A DNA stretch of 64,000 nucleotides. It comes from Rhizobium tumorigenes. GTDB taxonomy: Bacteria > Pseudomonadota > Alphaproteobacteria > Rhizobiales > Rhizobiaceae. Below the pieces are notes generated by a model. It saw only the letters and a program-made list of their open reading frames with translations, made no database searches and was not told the DNA's origin. The stretch lies in contig NZ_CP117256.1 in the NCBI RefSeq assembly GCF_003240565.2, forward strand, positions 434,001-498,000, in the 5' to 3' direction. Position numbers and translations under genes: made by a program. Within the stretch, counting starts at the first letter, position 1. Each line of letters starts with the position of its first letter. Positions 29,108-37,177 of the stretch are shown piece after piece.

Positions 29108-30058
29108 TTAGAGAATGACAGATGCTCTCGGAACTAAGCGACGCGCGGTGACACCTCCGCCCTCGCGAGCAAGGATCTCAACGAGAGCTGCATTCGGGCC
29201 ATTTACGAATAGATTTTGGAATACTGGCTCGAATTTGGGGTGCGAAGACGTCATTTCAGGCAGCTTGATATCGGCCAGCGTGCCAGCGAGATAGTCAGCA
29301 ATCCGAATGAGCTCCGCGTACTCGTTTTTGCCGTCCCATCCAGGTAGCCCGAAGAGGAACTCAGGTTCGAGAGCGTCTTGGCCGTTCATCATCCGATAAA
29401 GATGGAAGTAGAGAAAGACGAGGTCGAATGCTACCTTGTCGTGCTTGTCGAACATGGCATCACGATCACTGATCCAGCGGACCATCTTCGGCCTCTTCTT
29501 CTGAGCCAGATGCCTGCAAACGACTGACGCGAAGGCTGCGCAGAGGAAAATTTGCCGAGCCAGATTGGAATTGCTGGATCGCCTTTTCATCTCCGTTTGG
29601 AAGCTTTTGAGACGCTTGTCCACTTCCCGGTAATGCCCGACTTTTTCGGGGATCAAGACAATCATCTCCGCGACGACTGCACGCATGTCCTCAATGGCCC
29701 CGCGGATGTTGTTGTCCGTCATGTAATCCCGCAGCAGCTTAGATTTCCTCGGAAGAAGGTAACTGATGCTGAAAACCACAGGGCTTCTCAGATACGAGAT
29801 GAGACCTTCGGATGGTGAGCGGGATCCCTTGATATCGCTTGGAGCTACCGCCGCGATGTATTCCTCAATATTTGCCTGAGTGTCATGGTTGAGGACGATC
29901 GCGAATGCGAAAACGTCATTGGCCTTGTTCTGGTCCCCGATGCAGTAGTCGGAGAAGACGTTCCAAGCCAGCCCTTCCGGATACTGCTTAAACCAAGCGT
30001 CGAGATCGGCCGTGATGGTCCCGTAGACGGTTTCGAGCAGTCTGATCAGTTCGAACAT
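29108..30058 (-). CDS. Hypothetical protein downstream of a zeta-type toxin
   Basis: A 316-residue, mainly helical soluble protein beginning MFELIRLLETVYGTITADLD. No family was recognised. A stretch ARQIFLCAAFASVVCRHLAQ is hydrophobic but too interrupted for a clear membrane helix. It starts 7 bases after the zeta-toxin gene stop and is surely cotranscribed with it. The downstream gene begins 228 bases later. A role connected to the toxin is possible but not shown. Confidence 0.65.
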   Translation of the reverse strand: MFELIRLLETVYGTITADLDAWFKQYPEGLAWNVFSDYCIGDQNKANDVFAFAIVLNHDTQANIEEYIAAVAPSDIKGSRSPSEGLISYLRSPVVFSISYLLPRKSKLLRDYMTDNNIRGAIEDMRAVVAEMIVLIPEKVGHYREVDKRLKSFQTEMKRRSSNSNLARQIFLCAAFASVVCRHLAQKKRPKMVRWISDRDAMFDKHDKVAFDLVFLYFHLYRMMNGQDALEPEFLFGLPGWDGKNEYAELIRIADYLAGTLADIKLPEMTSSHPKFEPVFQNLFVNGPNAALVEILAREGGGVTARRLVPRASVIL

Positions 30059-30065
30059 GCCGCTC

Positions 30066-30773
30066 TCACTTGTCGCCGGAAGGCTCCGATTTGTGACCTG
30101 GCATACTCCTCAGGATCCGATTTGTCAGGCCATTGACCTCGTAAGAGATGGATTCCGGCGTTCTGAAGCTGTCGTATGTCCTCACCAGTCCCAGAGCTTC
30201 GCAGACTTTTGCGACATAGAGCTTGTGCAGCTCGTTCTCGTCGTCGATATCGAACGCCGTGACCTCGCCAGCCGAGATGCGGAACACCTCGTGAGGCTCA
30301 AGGCCGCTGTTATCCATCAGCAGCGCTTCGTCCGCATGGGTCAGCGCCGCCCCGAGCTTATCTAGGGATCCGACATATCGCCTGCGGATGTCATCGTCAG
30401 GAATGTCGTGGCCGCCTGCCTCAACACGCTGTCTGACGCGCTCGATGTTCGTCTCGACGGAATCCAGTGCGACATAATAGAGGCCAACCGAAAACCCGGC
30501 CGCCTTGGCATCGCGCATCAGGTTGATGGCCTGCTGGCTGCTCAAGGTTGTTTCGTAGACGAAGGATGTTCGGGTCTCGATCATCTCTGCGAGCTTGCGG
30601 ATCGCCGCCCTGCCCGCTGCCATGGCCGCTGCTCGGCCGTCACTGGCTCCGGTCAGTTCCTTGGCAATTTCATCGGCGTTGATCCACACGCCTTCGAGCT
30701 TCAGCTTGGCATAGGCGGAGGACTTGCCGGACCCGTTGGGACCGCCCAGAATGATGCACGATGGCTGCGACAA
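30066..30773 (-). CDS. Zeta-type toxin / P-loop kinase
   Basis: A 235-residue P-loop kinase of the zeta-toxin family. SCIILGGPNGSGKSSAYAKL has the Walker A motif, WINADEIAKELTG the substrate-side Asp, and SFVYETTLSSQQAINLMRDA the region after it; VGLYYVALDSVETNIERVRQ and DIRRRYVGSLDKLGAALTHA follow the family order. Zeta and PezT toxins phosphorylate UDP-N-acetylglucosamine and block wall synthesis; many chromosomal relatives have unknown substrates. The start is TTG 30773, directly after the stop of a small upstream gene, so the two are translationally coupled. Confidence 0.85.
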   Translation of the reverse strand: MSQPSCIILGGPNGSGKSSAYAKLKLEGVWINADEIAKELTGASDGRAAAMAAGRAAIRKLAEMIETRTSFVYETTLSSQQAINLMRDAKAAGFSVGLYYVALDSVETNIERVRQRVEAGGHDIPDDDIRRRYVGSLDKLGAALTHADEALLMDNSGLEPHEVFRISAGEVTAFDIDDENELHKLYVAKVCEALGLVRTYDSFRTPESISYEVNGLTNRILRSMPGHKSEPSGDK

Positions 30774-30947
30774 TTACCGCCCCACGGCAGCATGAACACG
30801 AACGTCCTCGTGTTCGGCGCGATCCTTCGCCTCGTTGGCGAGATCCTTGGCAGAGATCGGCAGACCCAGACGACGGCGCTCGGCAATAGCTTCCCGGCCG
30901 ATTTCCTTCAGGGTTTCCTTGTTTTCGTCGTACTTCTTCAAAAGCAT
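30774..30947 (-). CDS. Small antitoxin-like protein upstream of zeta
   Basis: A 57-residue protein beginning MLLKKYDENKETLKEIGREA and ending VHAAVGR. AGGAGATCG lies just upstream of ATG 30947, a good ribosome site. It is highly charged and helical. Its stop codon is followed immediately by the TTG start of the zeta-type toxin, the order expected of antitoxin then toxin. Classical epsilon antitoxins are larger, so this would be a different small partner. Antitoxin activity is inferred from position only. Confidence 0.6.
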   Translation of the reverse strand: MLLKKYDENKETLKEIGREAIAERRRLGLPISAKDLANEAKDRAEHEDVRVHAAVGR

Positions 30948-31271
30948 CGTCGATCTCCTATGCCTTCAATATAGCGCCGATCAGGCCGGACGGCAAATAT
31001 CGCTTGTCTGAGGTTCCGCCGACAGCAGCACTTGAAGTCATCAGGTCGCGGGAGACGGCCTCTTCATCGAAAGCCATGGCATCTTCCGCGTTCCTGTCTC
31101 TGTAACTGACCCCGGCCCATCAAACGGTCGGGGTTCTTTTTGCGCCCTGCAGGCCGATCTCGATGTCGATAGGTTCATAGCCCTCAATGTCTTCGCCAAC
31201 GTCGAGATCCATGCCGTCAATGCCTGCGCGAGATGCAGGACAACGCCGAGGTCTACAAGCTGAACTGACCA
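30948..31271. other. Intergenic region with apparent gene remnants
   Basis: About 320 bases. Two plus-strand open stretches without starts look like protein ends: one (about 30961-31105) reads IAPIRPDGKYRLSEVPPTAA, and one ends at about 31266 with LREMQDNAEVYKLN. An intrinsic terminator lies between them. They look like 3-prime ends of decayed genes, possibly prophage, but no family was identified. Confidence 0.35.
31109..31141 (+). terminator. Rho-independent terminator
   Basis: Arms ACCCCGGCC (31109-31117) and GGTCGGGGT (31126-31134) with one G-T pair and an 8-base loop, followed by TCTTTTT (31135-31141). It points to the plus strand, yet no intact plus-strand gene lies upstream. It supports a deleted or decayed gene there. 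Confidence 0.7.
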
Positions 31272-31775
31272 TCAACCCGGATTGGTCATTGCCTTTTGCT
31301 TCTGCTCGATAAAGCGGCGCTTGTAGGCGAGTTGGAATTGCCCGTACGACATCAGCAGGGGAACCATGGGATTTGCCTTGTAGTCCTCTGGTGTCGCCGG
31401 CGGCATAAAGAGCGTGATGGCTAGGTCCAAGTTCTCCGATATCGGTGAGACCTTGACCTTCGTCAGCTTCAGGAGATCGTCCGCGTCCTTGATCAGGATG
31501 AGGTCGGTCTTCGCTTTGGCCTCGCGGAGTGTCTTCGCTGACGCCCTTTCGACAGCAGCGGCGAGGAACTTGAACCCTTCCCGTTTCCAGTGTTCCCGGA
31601 TGCGCCGGAAGGCTGCAGCGCGGGACACATCAAATTTGAAAGTCAGGGGGAAAAGCTCCCGCATCGCGATCGGCAAATCCTTGCTGTTGCCGCTGGCTAC
31701 GATCAGGTCCGCGATGACATCCATGTACTTGTCATAGCCGGATCCGAACGGACGACCTTTCTTCATTCCTGTCAT
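31272..31775 (-). CDS. Hypothetical protein (167 residues)
   Basis: A 167-residue basic protein from ATG 31775 (MTGMKKGRPFGSGYDKYMDV), with GAGGAAC about 9 bases upstream. The KKGRPFGSG start looks like an AT-hook-like DNA-binding segment. The middle (FKFDVSRAAAFRRIREHWKR) is compatible with a DNA-binding helical unit; the C-terminus ends FQLAYKRRFIEQKQKAMTNP. A plasmid or phage regulatory role is possible. No family recognised. Confidence 0.55.
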   Translation of the reverse strand: MTGMKKGRPFGSGYDKYMDVIADLIVASGNSKDLPIAMRELFPLTFKFDVSRAAAFRRIREHWKREGFKFLAAAVERASAKTLREAKAKTDLILIKDADDLLKLTKVKVSPISENLDLAITLFMPPATPEDYKANPMVPLLMSYGQFQLAYKRRFIEQKQKAMTNPG

Positions 31776-31999
31776 TGTGTTGTTCCTCGTTTCCTTGGAG
31801 AGAAATCTACCGCGCTCGGGAGCAGCCACCAACAGGCATTAAATGGTCGTAAGTCGGCCAGAAGCGTCTCTCGTGTATTTTATCCAAATTGCATTTGCTT
31901 CAATGCGGCGGCTTCCCGAGGTCGATCAGCGCCCCGAGTTCACGACCTTGTCCGACCCGTTGGCCCAATGCCGGGCGGAGTGTCAACCGACATCGTTGA

Positions 32000-32338
32000 T
32001 CAGGATTGGGGAGCTCCGGTTTTCATGTGTCCTAAGAGGGTCAACAGTGTGACGAGCCTCTCTTCATCCTCGGGGGTACCGTCCCATAGGGCACAAAGGG
32101 CTCGCACTAACCTTTGGGGGGCGACAGGCTCGGAATCTCTGACAGAAAGCCCCAGAGAATTGCAAATTTGCACGACACTCGGATTCATCGTCCGAAAGTG
32201 GCCATGGCAAACTCTGTTAACCTGGCTTGCATCGACGCCCGACAATGCAGCAATCTCGGTGAAACTAAGGCCCAGCGAGCGACGCTTCGTCTCGATCTCG
32301 GCGGCCAGCTGCAGGACGTATTCGCGCTTGATTTTCAT
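32000..32338 (-). CDS. XRE-family helix-turn-helix regulator
   Basis: A 112-residue regulator from ATG 32338 (MKIKREYVLQLAAEIETKRR). The HTH is SLGLSFTEIAALSGVDASQV plus NRVCHGHFRTMNPSVVQICN, typical Cro/CI type. The C-terminal 40 residues are helical. A longer start at 32350 would place the start codon inside a perfect palindrome that is more likely its operator. It is divergent from the NADAR gene (50 bases apart) and probably represses it and itself. Confidence 0.75.
   Translation of the reverse strand: MKIKREYVLQLAAEIETKRRSLGLSFTEIAALSGVDASQVNRVCHGHFRTMNPSVVQICNSLGLSVRDSEPVAPQRLVRALCALWDGTPEDEERLVTLLTLLGHMKTGAPQS
32161..32172. promoter_or_regulatory. Palindrome TGCAAATTTGCA, intragenic copy
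   Basis: A perfect 12-base palindrome inside the XRE gene. It is identical to one at the XRE start codon, 177 bases away. A second operator for the XRE protein is possible; the shared codons for Gln-Ile-Cys could also explain part of the match. Confidence 0.4.
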
Positions 32339-32350
32339 GCAAATTTGCAT
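32337..32350. promoter_or_regulatory. Palindromic operator at the XRE/NADAR divergent promoter
   Basis: A perfect 14-base palindrome ATGCAAATTTGCAT, whose 12-base core is repeated at 32161. It overlaps the XRE start codon and faces the AT-rich NADAR promoter region (32351-32388), the expected place for autoregulation. Confidence 0.5.
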
Positions 32351-32388
32351 AAAAGCTTTTTAAAGTATTTTCAAAGTAAAATTTAACC

Positions 32389-32886
32389 ATGAGCGACGAC
32401 GCAGAAATACGTTTTTACCGAGCCAATGAGAGGCCCTACGGGGCCTTCAGCAATTTGTATCGGCGAGAGATTGTGTTCGAGGGCGAGACCTTCGTCACGT
32501 CTGAGCACGCGTATCAGGCCGGAAAAGCGCGCAAGCCGGAAGTCCGTCGCTGGCTCATGCAAGCGCCATCGCCAGCTTTGCTGGCGATGGCGGCACATGG
32601 TCTTTATTACTGGGACATTTCTCCCGGCTGGTCGAAAACAAAGTTCGACCGGATGCGTCGTGTTCTCCACACGAAATTCACCCAGCATGAGGATCTTCAG
32701 GAATTACTTCTGTCAACCGGTGCATCGCGCCTAGTGGAAACTGCTGTGACCGATAGTGAAGTCAACCGTCTGTGGGGTGAGGTCAATGGCGTCGGTCAGA
32801 ATATGCTTGGCGTGTTGCTGATGGAACTGCGTGATCAGTTGCGCTGTGAAGTCTCAGCCGCTCCACAGGTTGAAGCAGCGGAATGA
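32389..32886 (+). CDS. NADAR domain protein (YbiA-like)
   Basis: A 165-residue NADAR protein. IRFYRANERPYGAFSNLYRR opens the fold, then EGETFVTSEHAYQAGKARKP, FDRMRRVLHTKFTQHEDLQE and LLLSTGASRLVETAVTDSEV follow in family order, with WGEVNGVGQNMLGVLLMELR at the end. NADAR proteins are N-glycosidases or ADP-ribosyl hydrolases related to YbiA/RibX and appear in ADP-ribosylation and phage-defence contexts. It is divergent from an XRE regulator and starts a plus-strand set leading to the SIS-HAD/PfkB genes 101 bases downstream. Confidence 0.9.
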   Translation: MSDDAEIRFYRANERPYGAFSNLYRREIVFEGETFVTSEHAYQAGKARKPEVRRWLMQAPSPALLAMAAHGLYYWDISPGWSKTKFDRMRRVLHTKFTQHEDLQELLLSTGASRLVETAVTDSEVNRLWGEVNGVGQNMLGVLLMELRDQLRCEVSAAPQVEAAE

Positions 32887-32987
32887 TGATGAGCGCGCGC
32901 ACCCCGATATCTGTTCGCTAACAGATAAGCTCTTCGCCGCGCATCATTGATTCGCAAAGACCATCGTTTATTGATACGACGAGAGCC

Positions 32988-34910
32988 ATGACAATCTTTG
33001 CTGAAAAACTCCGCCGGTTGCCGGAAACCGTCGTTTTGGCGAAGGGCGGGCCGATTGAAGAATTAGCGGCCGCCCTGCACAGCGGGAAAGGGCGGGTAGT
33101 GATTGCCGTCGGCTCTGGCGGATCCGCGGTCACGGCTGACTACCTTGCCAGATGCAGATCGACGCTGTCGCTTGGACCGACGATCGTATATACCCCGATG
33201 GAATATGTCCTGTCGGCCGAAGACTGGGCCGATTGCGAGGTTTGGCTCTTTAGCGCCGGGGCAAACAACCCGGATATCGCTGCCGCTTTCGAGACGGCGG
33301 TGCGAATGAAGGTGGCAGCAATCAGGCTGGTGACCACGCGTGCTGACGGAAAAACGGCGCTCGCCGCCGCAGCAAGCAACACAGGTGCTGTCTATGTGGT
33401 TCCGGTTGCCGATCCCAAGGACGGCTTTATCGCCACACACTCAATGACGGCGATGATCGCGGCATTGCTTTACGCCAGTGATCGGCTTTCCGAGAAGCCG
33501 TCCGCAACAGATTTGGCTCAGGCTTTTGAGCAAGCCGCGCAGGCGGCCGTTGATCCTTACGCTGATACCCAATCACCTGTTAAGGCTTTCAAACGCGGCG
33601 ATACAATAATTGTCCTGCATGATCCGCAGGCCCGAGCGGTCGCTACTCTGATAGAGACCTCGCTTTGGGAGACGGGTATAGCAGCGGTCCAGCGGGCGGA
33701 TTTCAGGAATTTCGCGCATGGTCGCCACGTTTGGGCGGCAAAGTATCCCGACGCGATGTTCATTCTGGCACTCACTACCGCCGAGACAAGAAGCATTTGG
33801 GCTGCGCTCCTCGATGCCCTGCCCTCTGTTGGGAACGGTGCCAGCGATGTCGGGTTTGCGGGGCGTTTTCAGATTGCCGTGGCTATTTTGGAAGGGTTAC
33901 GGCTTATCGAGGTGCTTGGTAACAGTGTCGGCATCGATCCCGGCCGACCCGGCCGCGGTCCGTTTGCAGAAGCAATATATAATCATGATGGTCTTGAGGT
34001 CATCTCTCGTCAAATGACGCCCGGCGTTCGCCACAAGCTCAGGGCGGTCCTGCTTCACGATCCGTTGGGACAAGAACCCCTGTCGGTCTGCGCCGTCGGC
34101 CAAAAGCGGCTCCATGATTTCGCAAAGGCGCGATTTCGTGGGCTTGTCCTCGACTATGACGGAACGATCGTTTCCACGGATGATCGGCTGGCGGCACCGG
34201 CCGATAAGATCGCAAAGCAGTTGCAGAGGCTTATGGACGCTGGTGTGCTCATCGCCGTCGCCACCGGACGAGGGGGGTCTGCCGGCGAAATGTTACGCGA
34301 CGCTCTGCCCACTCGATATCATCCGCAGGTGATTATGGGTTATTATAATGGTGGCCATATACGGACCCTCGACGTCGATATCGCGATCGACCAACCGGCG
34401 CAAGATCCCGACATTCTCGAGGTTGCCGATTGGATTGAAGCGCATGAACTGCTCGCGCCCGGGGTGCGTCTAAAGCCCGGGCGGGTGCAATTGATGCTGA
34501 ACCACAAGGACATTCCCGACCACGCTCGCTTTTCCATGTCACTTAACGCCTGCCCAGCGGTTGTGGCCAGAAGAGTCAAAGTCCTTTCGTCGCACCACAG
34601 CTTCGATATCCTCCCGAGGGCAACCACCAAAAACCTTGTCGTTGATATTCTGACCGAAATGGCCGGCGACGCTCGAGCCACGTTTCTTGCGATCGGAGAC
34701 AGTGGCTCGCCAATCGGGAACGATTTTGATTTACTATCGATCAAGCACGGCGTCAGCGTCGACAGTGTCTGCGGAAACCTTCAAGGCAGCTGGTCGTTGT
34801 TCGGGGCGGATACGACCGGCCCAGACGCGCTTTTTCGCATTCTGCAGGCGATCGACGCCGGTCAAAGTGGCGCCTCGGTAAACCTTGAAGCATTGGAACT
34901 CGACAGTTGA
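32988..34910 (+). CDS. SIS domain - HAD phosphatase fusion
   Basis: A 640-residue two-part protein. Residues 1-360 hold a SIS-type phosphosugar-binding region: VVIAVGSGGSAVTADYLARC and VWLFSAGANNPDIAAAFETA are the first SIS domain, and a second sugar-isomerase-like half follows (IIVLHDPQARAVATLIETSL). Residues 380-620 are a HAD hydrolase: GLVLDYDGTIVSTDDRL (nucleophile Asp in DYDGT), VATGRGG and AIGDSGSPIGNDFDLL (motif IV). Together they suggest isomerisation or sensing of a phosphosugar plus dephosphorylation. A PfkB kinase gene follows directly. The fusion is unusual; the substrate is unknown. Confidence 0.85.
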   Translation: MTIFAEKLRRLPETVVLAKGGPIEELAAALHSGKGRVVIAVGSGGSAVTADYLARCRSTLSLGPTIVYTPMEYVLSAEDWADCEVWLFSAGANNPDIAAAFETAVRMKVAAIRLVTTRADGKTALAAAASNTGAVYVVPVADPKDGFIATHSMTAMIAALLYASDRLSEKPSATDLAQAFEQAAQAAVDPYADTQSPVKAFKRGDTIIVLHDPQARAVATLIETSLWETGIAAVQRADFRNFAHGRHVWAAKYPDAMFILALTTAETRSIWAALLDALPSVGNGASDVGFAGRFQIAVAILEGLRLIEVLGNSVGIDPGRPGRGPFAEAIYNHDGLEVISRQMTPGVRHKLRAVLLHDPLGQEPLSVCAVGQKRLHDFAKARFRGLVLDYDGTIVSTDDRLAAPADKIAKQLQRLMDAGVLIAVATGRGGSAGEMLRDALPTRYHPQVIMGYYNGGHIRTLDVDIAIDQPAQDPDILEVADWIEAHELLAPGVRLKPGRVQLMLNHKDIPDHARFSMSLNACPAVVARRVKVLSSHHSFDILPRATTKNLVVDILTEMAGDARATFLAIGDSGSPIGNDFDLLSIKHGVSVDSVCGNLQGSWSLFGADTTGPDALFRILQAIDAGQSGASVNLEALELDS

Positions 34911-34963
34911 CGGTAAATGTAGTACAAAACAAGAACGCAGTTTCGAGCGAGGCTAGACCCGAT

Positions 34964-35896
34964 ATGATCGATGTTGCTGGAACCGGCTTTACCGTTTTGG
35001 ATCGCATCTACGTTGGCATTGAAAATGCCTTCTCAGAAGAGCTCGGCGGATCATGCGGCAATGTTCTGTTATCTTTGGCGATGCTCAACCGTCACGTGGC
35101 GCCAGTCCTCAATCTCGGTGACGACGAAGTTGGAGAACGCCTGACGGGCGAGTTCCGTGGTGCCGGCGCTATTACGCGTTACATCCGACGCCACGAGCAC
35201 ACCCGTTCGCCTGTTTTGGCTCAGCACCTCGATACTGATTCCGGCACGCATTTTTTTGCGTTCACCTGCCCGACAACCCATGAAGCCTTGCCGCGTTACG
35301 AACCTATCGGCCAGGCGGACGTTGAAGATGCACGGCCGATCCTGGAAAATTGTGCGGTTTTCTACACCGATCGCGTTTCCGAGTCGATTGTTGAGGCCAT
35401 GGAGACCGCCGCATCGAAGGGCGCGATTGTCTATTTCGAGCCGTCCGACATCAAGGATCCGTCGCTGTTTCGGCGCGCAGTCCTGTCGGCAACCATTCTG
35501 AAATATTCTGCGGACCGGCTAGGCGGAATGGTCAAAGATGCAATGGTCCCGGCTCATACGATTTCGATCATTACGCATGGCGAGTCCGGGCTGGAAGTTT
35601 CAAGCTCCAAACACCGCTATTGGTCGAAAGCGATCGCGGCGCCGATCGTTCGCGATACATGTGGCGCCGGTGATATGGTAAGCGTCGGGCTGATTGACTG
35701 GTTGATTTCGCTTGGTCAATCCAGAAAACTGGGCTTGGAGGCAGATGAAATAGCGCCCGGCATCGAAGCTGGACAACGGCTCGCGGCCGAGAATTGCGCA
35801 TTCGTCGGCGCGCGCGGGCTTTTTCAGCATCGCGGGGCCGAATATGCCAGATCAATCCTATCTCCATCAGCCGTGCATTCACAGAAAATTCGCTGA
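34964..35896 (+). CDS. PfkB-family carbohydrate kinase
   Basis: A 310-residue ribokinase-like protein from ATG 34964 (MIDVAGTGFTVLDRIYVG). SEELGGSCGNVLLSLAMLNR is PfkB signature 1. The near C-terminal DTCGAGDMVSVGLIDWLI is signature 2 with the catalytic Asp in GAGD. It phosphorylates a sugar, nucleoside or related alcohol with ATP; the substrate is unknown. A TTG at 34907 overlapping the upstream stop is an alternative start but adds 19 residues without family similarity. It is cotranscribed with the SIS-HAD gene and lies 159 bases before the first PRTase-like gene. Confidence 0.88.
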   Translation: MIDVAGTGFTVLDRIYVGIENAFSEELGGSCGNVLLSLAMLNRHVAPVLNLGDDEVGERLTGEFRGAGAITRYIRRHEHTRSPVLAQHLDTDSGTHFFAFTCPTTHEALPRYEPIGQADVEDARPILENCAVFYTDRVSESIVEAMETAASKGAIVYFEPSDIKDPSLFRRAVLSATILKYSADRLGGMVKDAMVPAHTISIITHGESGLEVSSSKHRYWSKAIAAPIVRDTCGAGDMVSVGLIDWLISLGQSRKLGLEADEIAPGIEAGQRLAAENCAFVGARGLFQHRGAEYARSILSPSAVHSQKIR

Positions 35897-36055
35897 GCGC
35901 TTAAGCACTACAAAGCAGCGGTCCACTTATAACCACAGAAATACAACGGATAACACCCTGAAGCACCTTGCTTGGGCGTGTGGGATTGCGCATAGCTTTC
36001 GGTAGGGTTGTTTCAGTCTGCATCATTGCCGGCTTACGCAGGGGGGCGAGGTCAC

Positions 36056-37177
36056 GTGAAGAAGGAGCTGGCCGAAGCCCTTCTTGCGAAAATTATGGAC
36101 TGGTCGGACGCTGAAAAAGCGACCGAACGAGCCCGCCTCGAAAGTTTCGCAAGCTACAAATACGACGAATATCAGCAATTCTCGCCGGGTCGACGTTTCG
36201 TCGAAAGTCTGGCGCTTTGGCTTGGCCAATTCGACCCTGGGGCCGAGCGACGAACCGCGTATGATTTCATTTGCAATCGTTTGGTTTTCGTATCGACGAA
36301 CGAAATGAACCATCTTGTACAGCTGACCTTTCCGACTATAATCAGGCCGCGCATAATTGCCGATGTTGCGCAGGAACTGGGGATGAACCCGCAACGCATA
36401 AAGGCGATCGTCGAGACGCCTGAATATCGAATGCGATTGCGCAGAACCCTGGTGCTCGGTATGAGCGATGGCGCGAGAACGGACTGGTTCCGACGCGCCA
36501 ATCCGCAGGATATGTCGAACGAACAGGTTTTCCACGCTTATGACGTCTCGAACGCAAAAGCGGAAAACATGCGTTCCAAGCTTCGCAAAGACCTGAGGTC
36601 GATCCTCGACCATGAGCCGTCAGAAGACCAGGTCTGCTTCCAATATATTGTACTTCTCGACGATTTCTCTGCCAGTGGCACCAGTGCCATCAGGCAGGAT
36701 GAGGAGACGCTTGAGTTCGATGGCAAAATTCCCAAGATTGTCGAGATGCTTGAGTCACGCGAAGCATTGGGTGGCGCTGTCGCGGAAACCGGCCTCGTCC
36801 TGATCATCGTCGTTTATATCGCGTCCGACCAGGCGATCGATCACATCAAGAAACTCCTGCCAAAACTGACCTTCTCCAAGGGCACGATCGTCTTTGAGGT
36901 TGTCCACCGGCTGGGACCGTCCCTTCGGCTGGACGATCAACGGGATGCCGGCATTCTAGCGCTCGCCAATCAGGATCGGTATTTCGATCCTGATGTGGAC
37001 GATGAGCATGGTGCCGTCGGCGGCACTTCGAAGCGGCTCGGATATGCGGACGGTCGGCTGCCGGTGATTTTAAGTCACAACACTCCGAATAATTCAATTT
37101 TCCTGCTCTGGGCCGAAGATATCCAGCGGGTCCGCGGGTTGTTCCCGCGGGTCAGCCGTCATAGGAAGCGGCAATGA
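36056..37177 (+). CDS. PRTase-like protein, cassette 1 (gene A1)
   Basis: A 373-residue protein from GTG 36056, chosen for the strong upstream GGGGGCGAGG; a TTG at 36008 is also in frame. The N-terminal 190 residues are helical (RRFVESLALWLGQFDPGAER). QYIVLLDDFSASGTSAIRQD (about 197-216) has the DDxxxxGxT ribose-phosphate loop of type I phosphoribosyltransferases. A conserved tail LPVILSHNTPNNSIFLLWAE follows. The same motifs are in the protein encoded at 42406-43656. I recall PRTase-like domains paired with AAA/ORC-CDC6-like ATPases in predicted conflict systems; this fits but was not searched. It overlaps the ATPase gene by 4 bases. Confidence 0.7.
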   Translation: MKKELAEALLAKIMDWSDAEKATERARLESFASYKYDEYQQFSPGRRFVESLALWLGQFDPGAERRTAYDFICNRLVFVSTNEMNHLVQLTFPTIIRPRIIADVAQELGMNPQRIKAIVETPEYRMRLRRTLVLGMSDGARTDWFRRANPQDMSNEQVFHAYDVSNAKAENMRSKLRKDLRSILDHEPSEDQVCFQYIVLLDDFSASGTSAIRQDEETLEFDGKIPKIVEMLESREALGGAVAETGLVLIIVVYIASDQAIDHIKKLLPKLTFSKGTIVFEVVHRLGPSLRLDDQRDAGILALANQDRYFDPDVDDEHGAVGGTSKRLGYADGRLPVILSHNTPNNSIFLLWAEDIQRVRGLFPRVSRHRKRQ

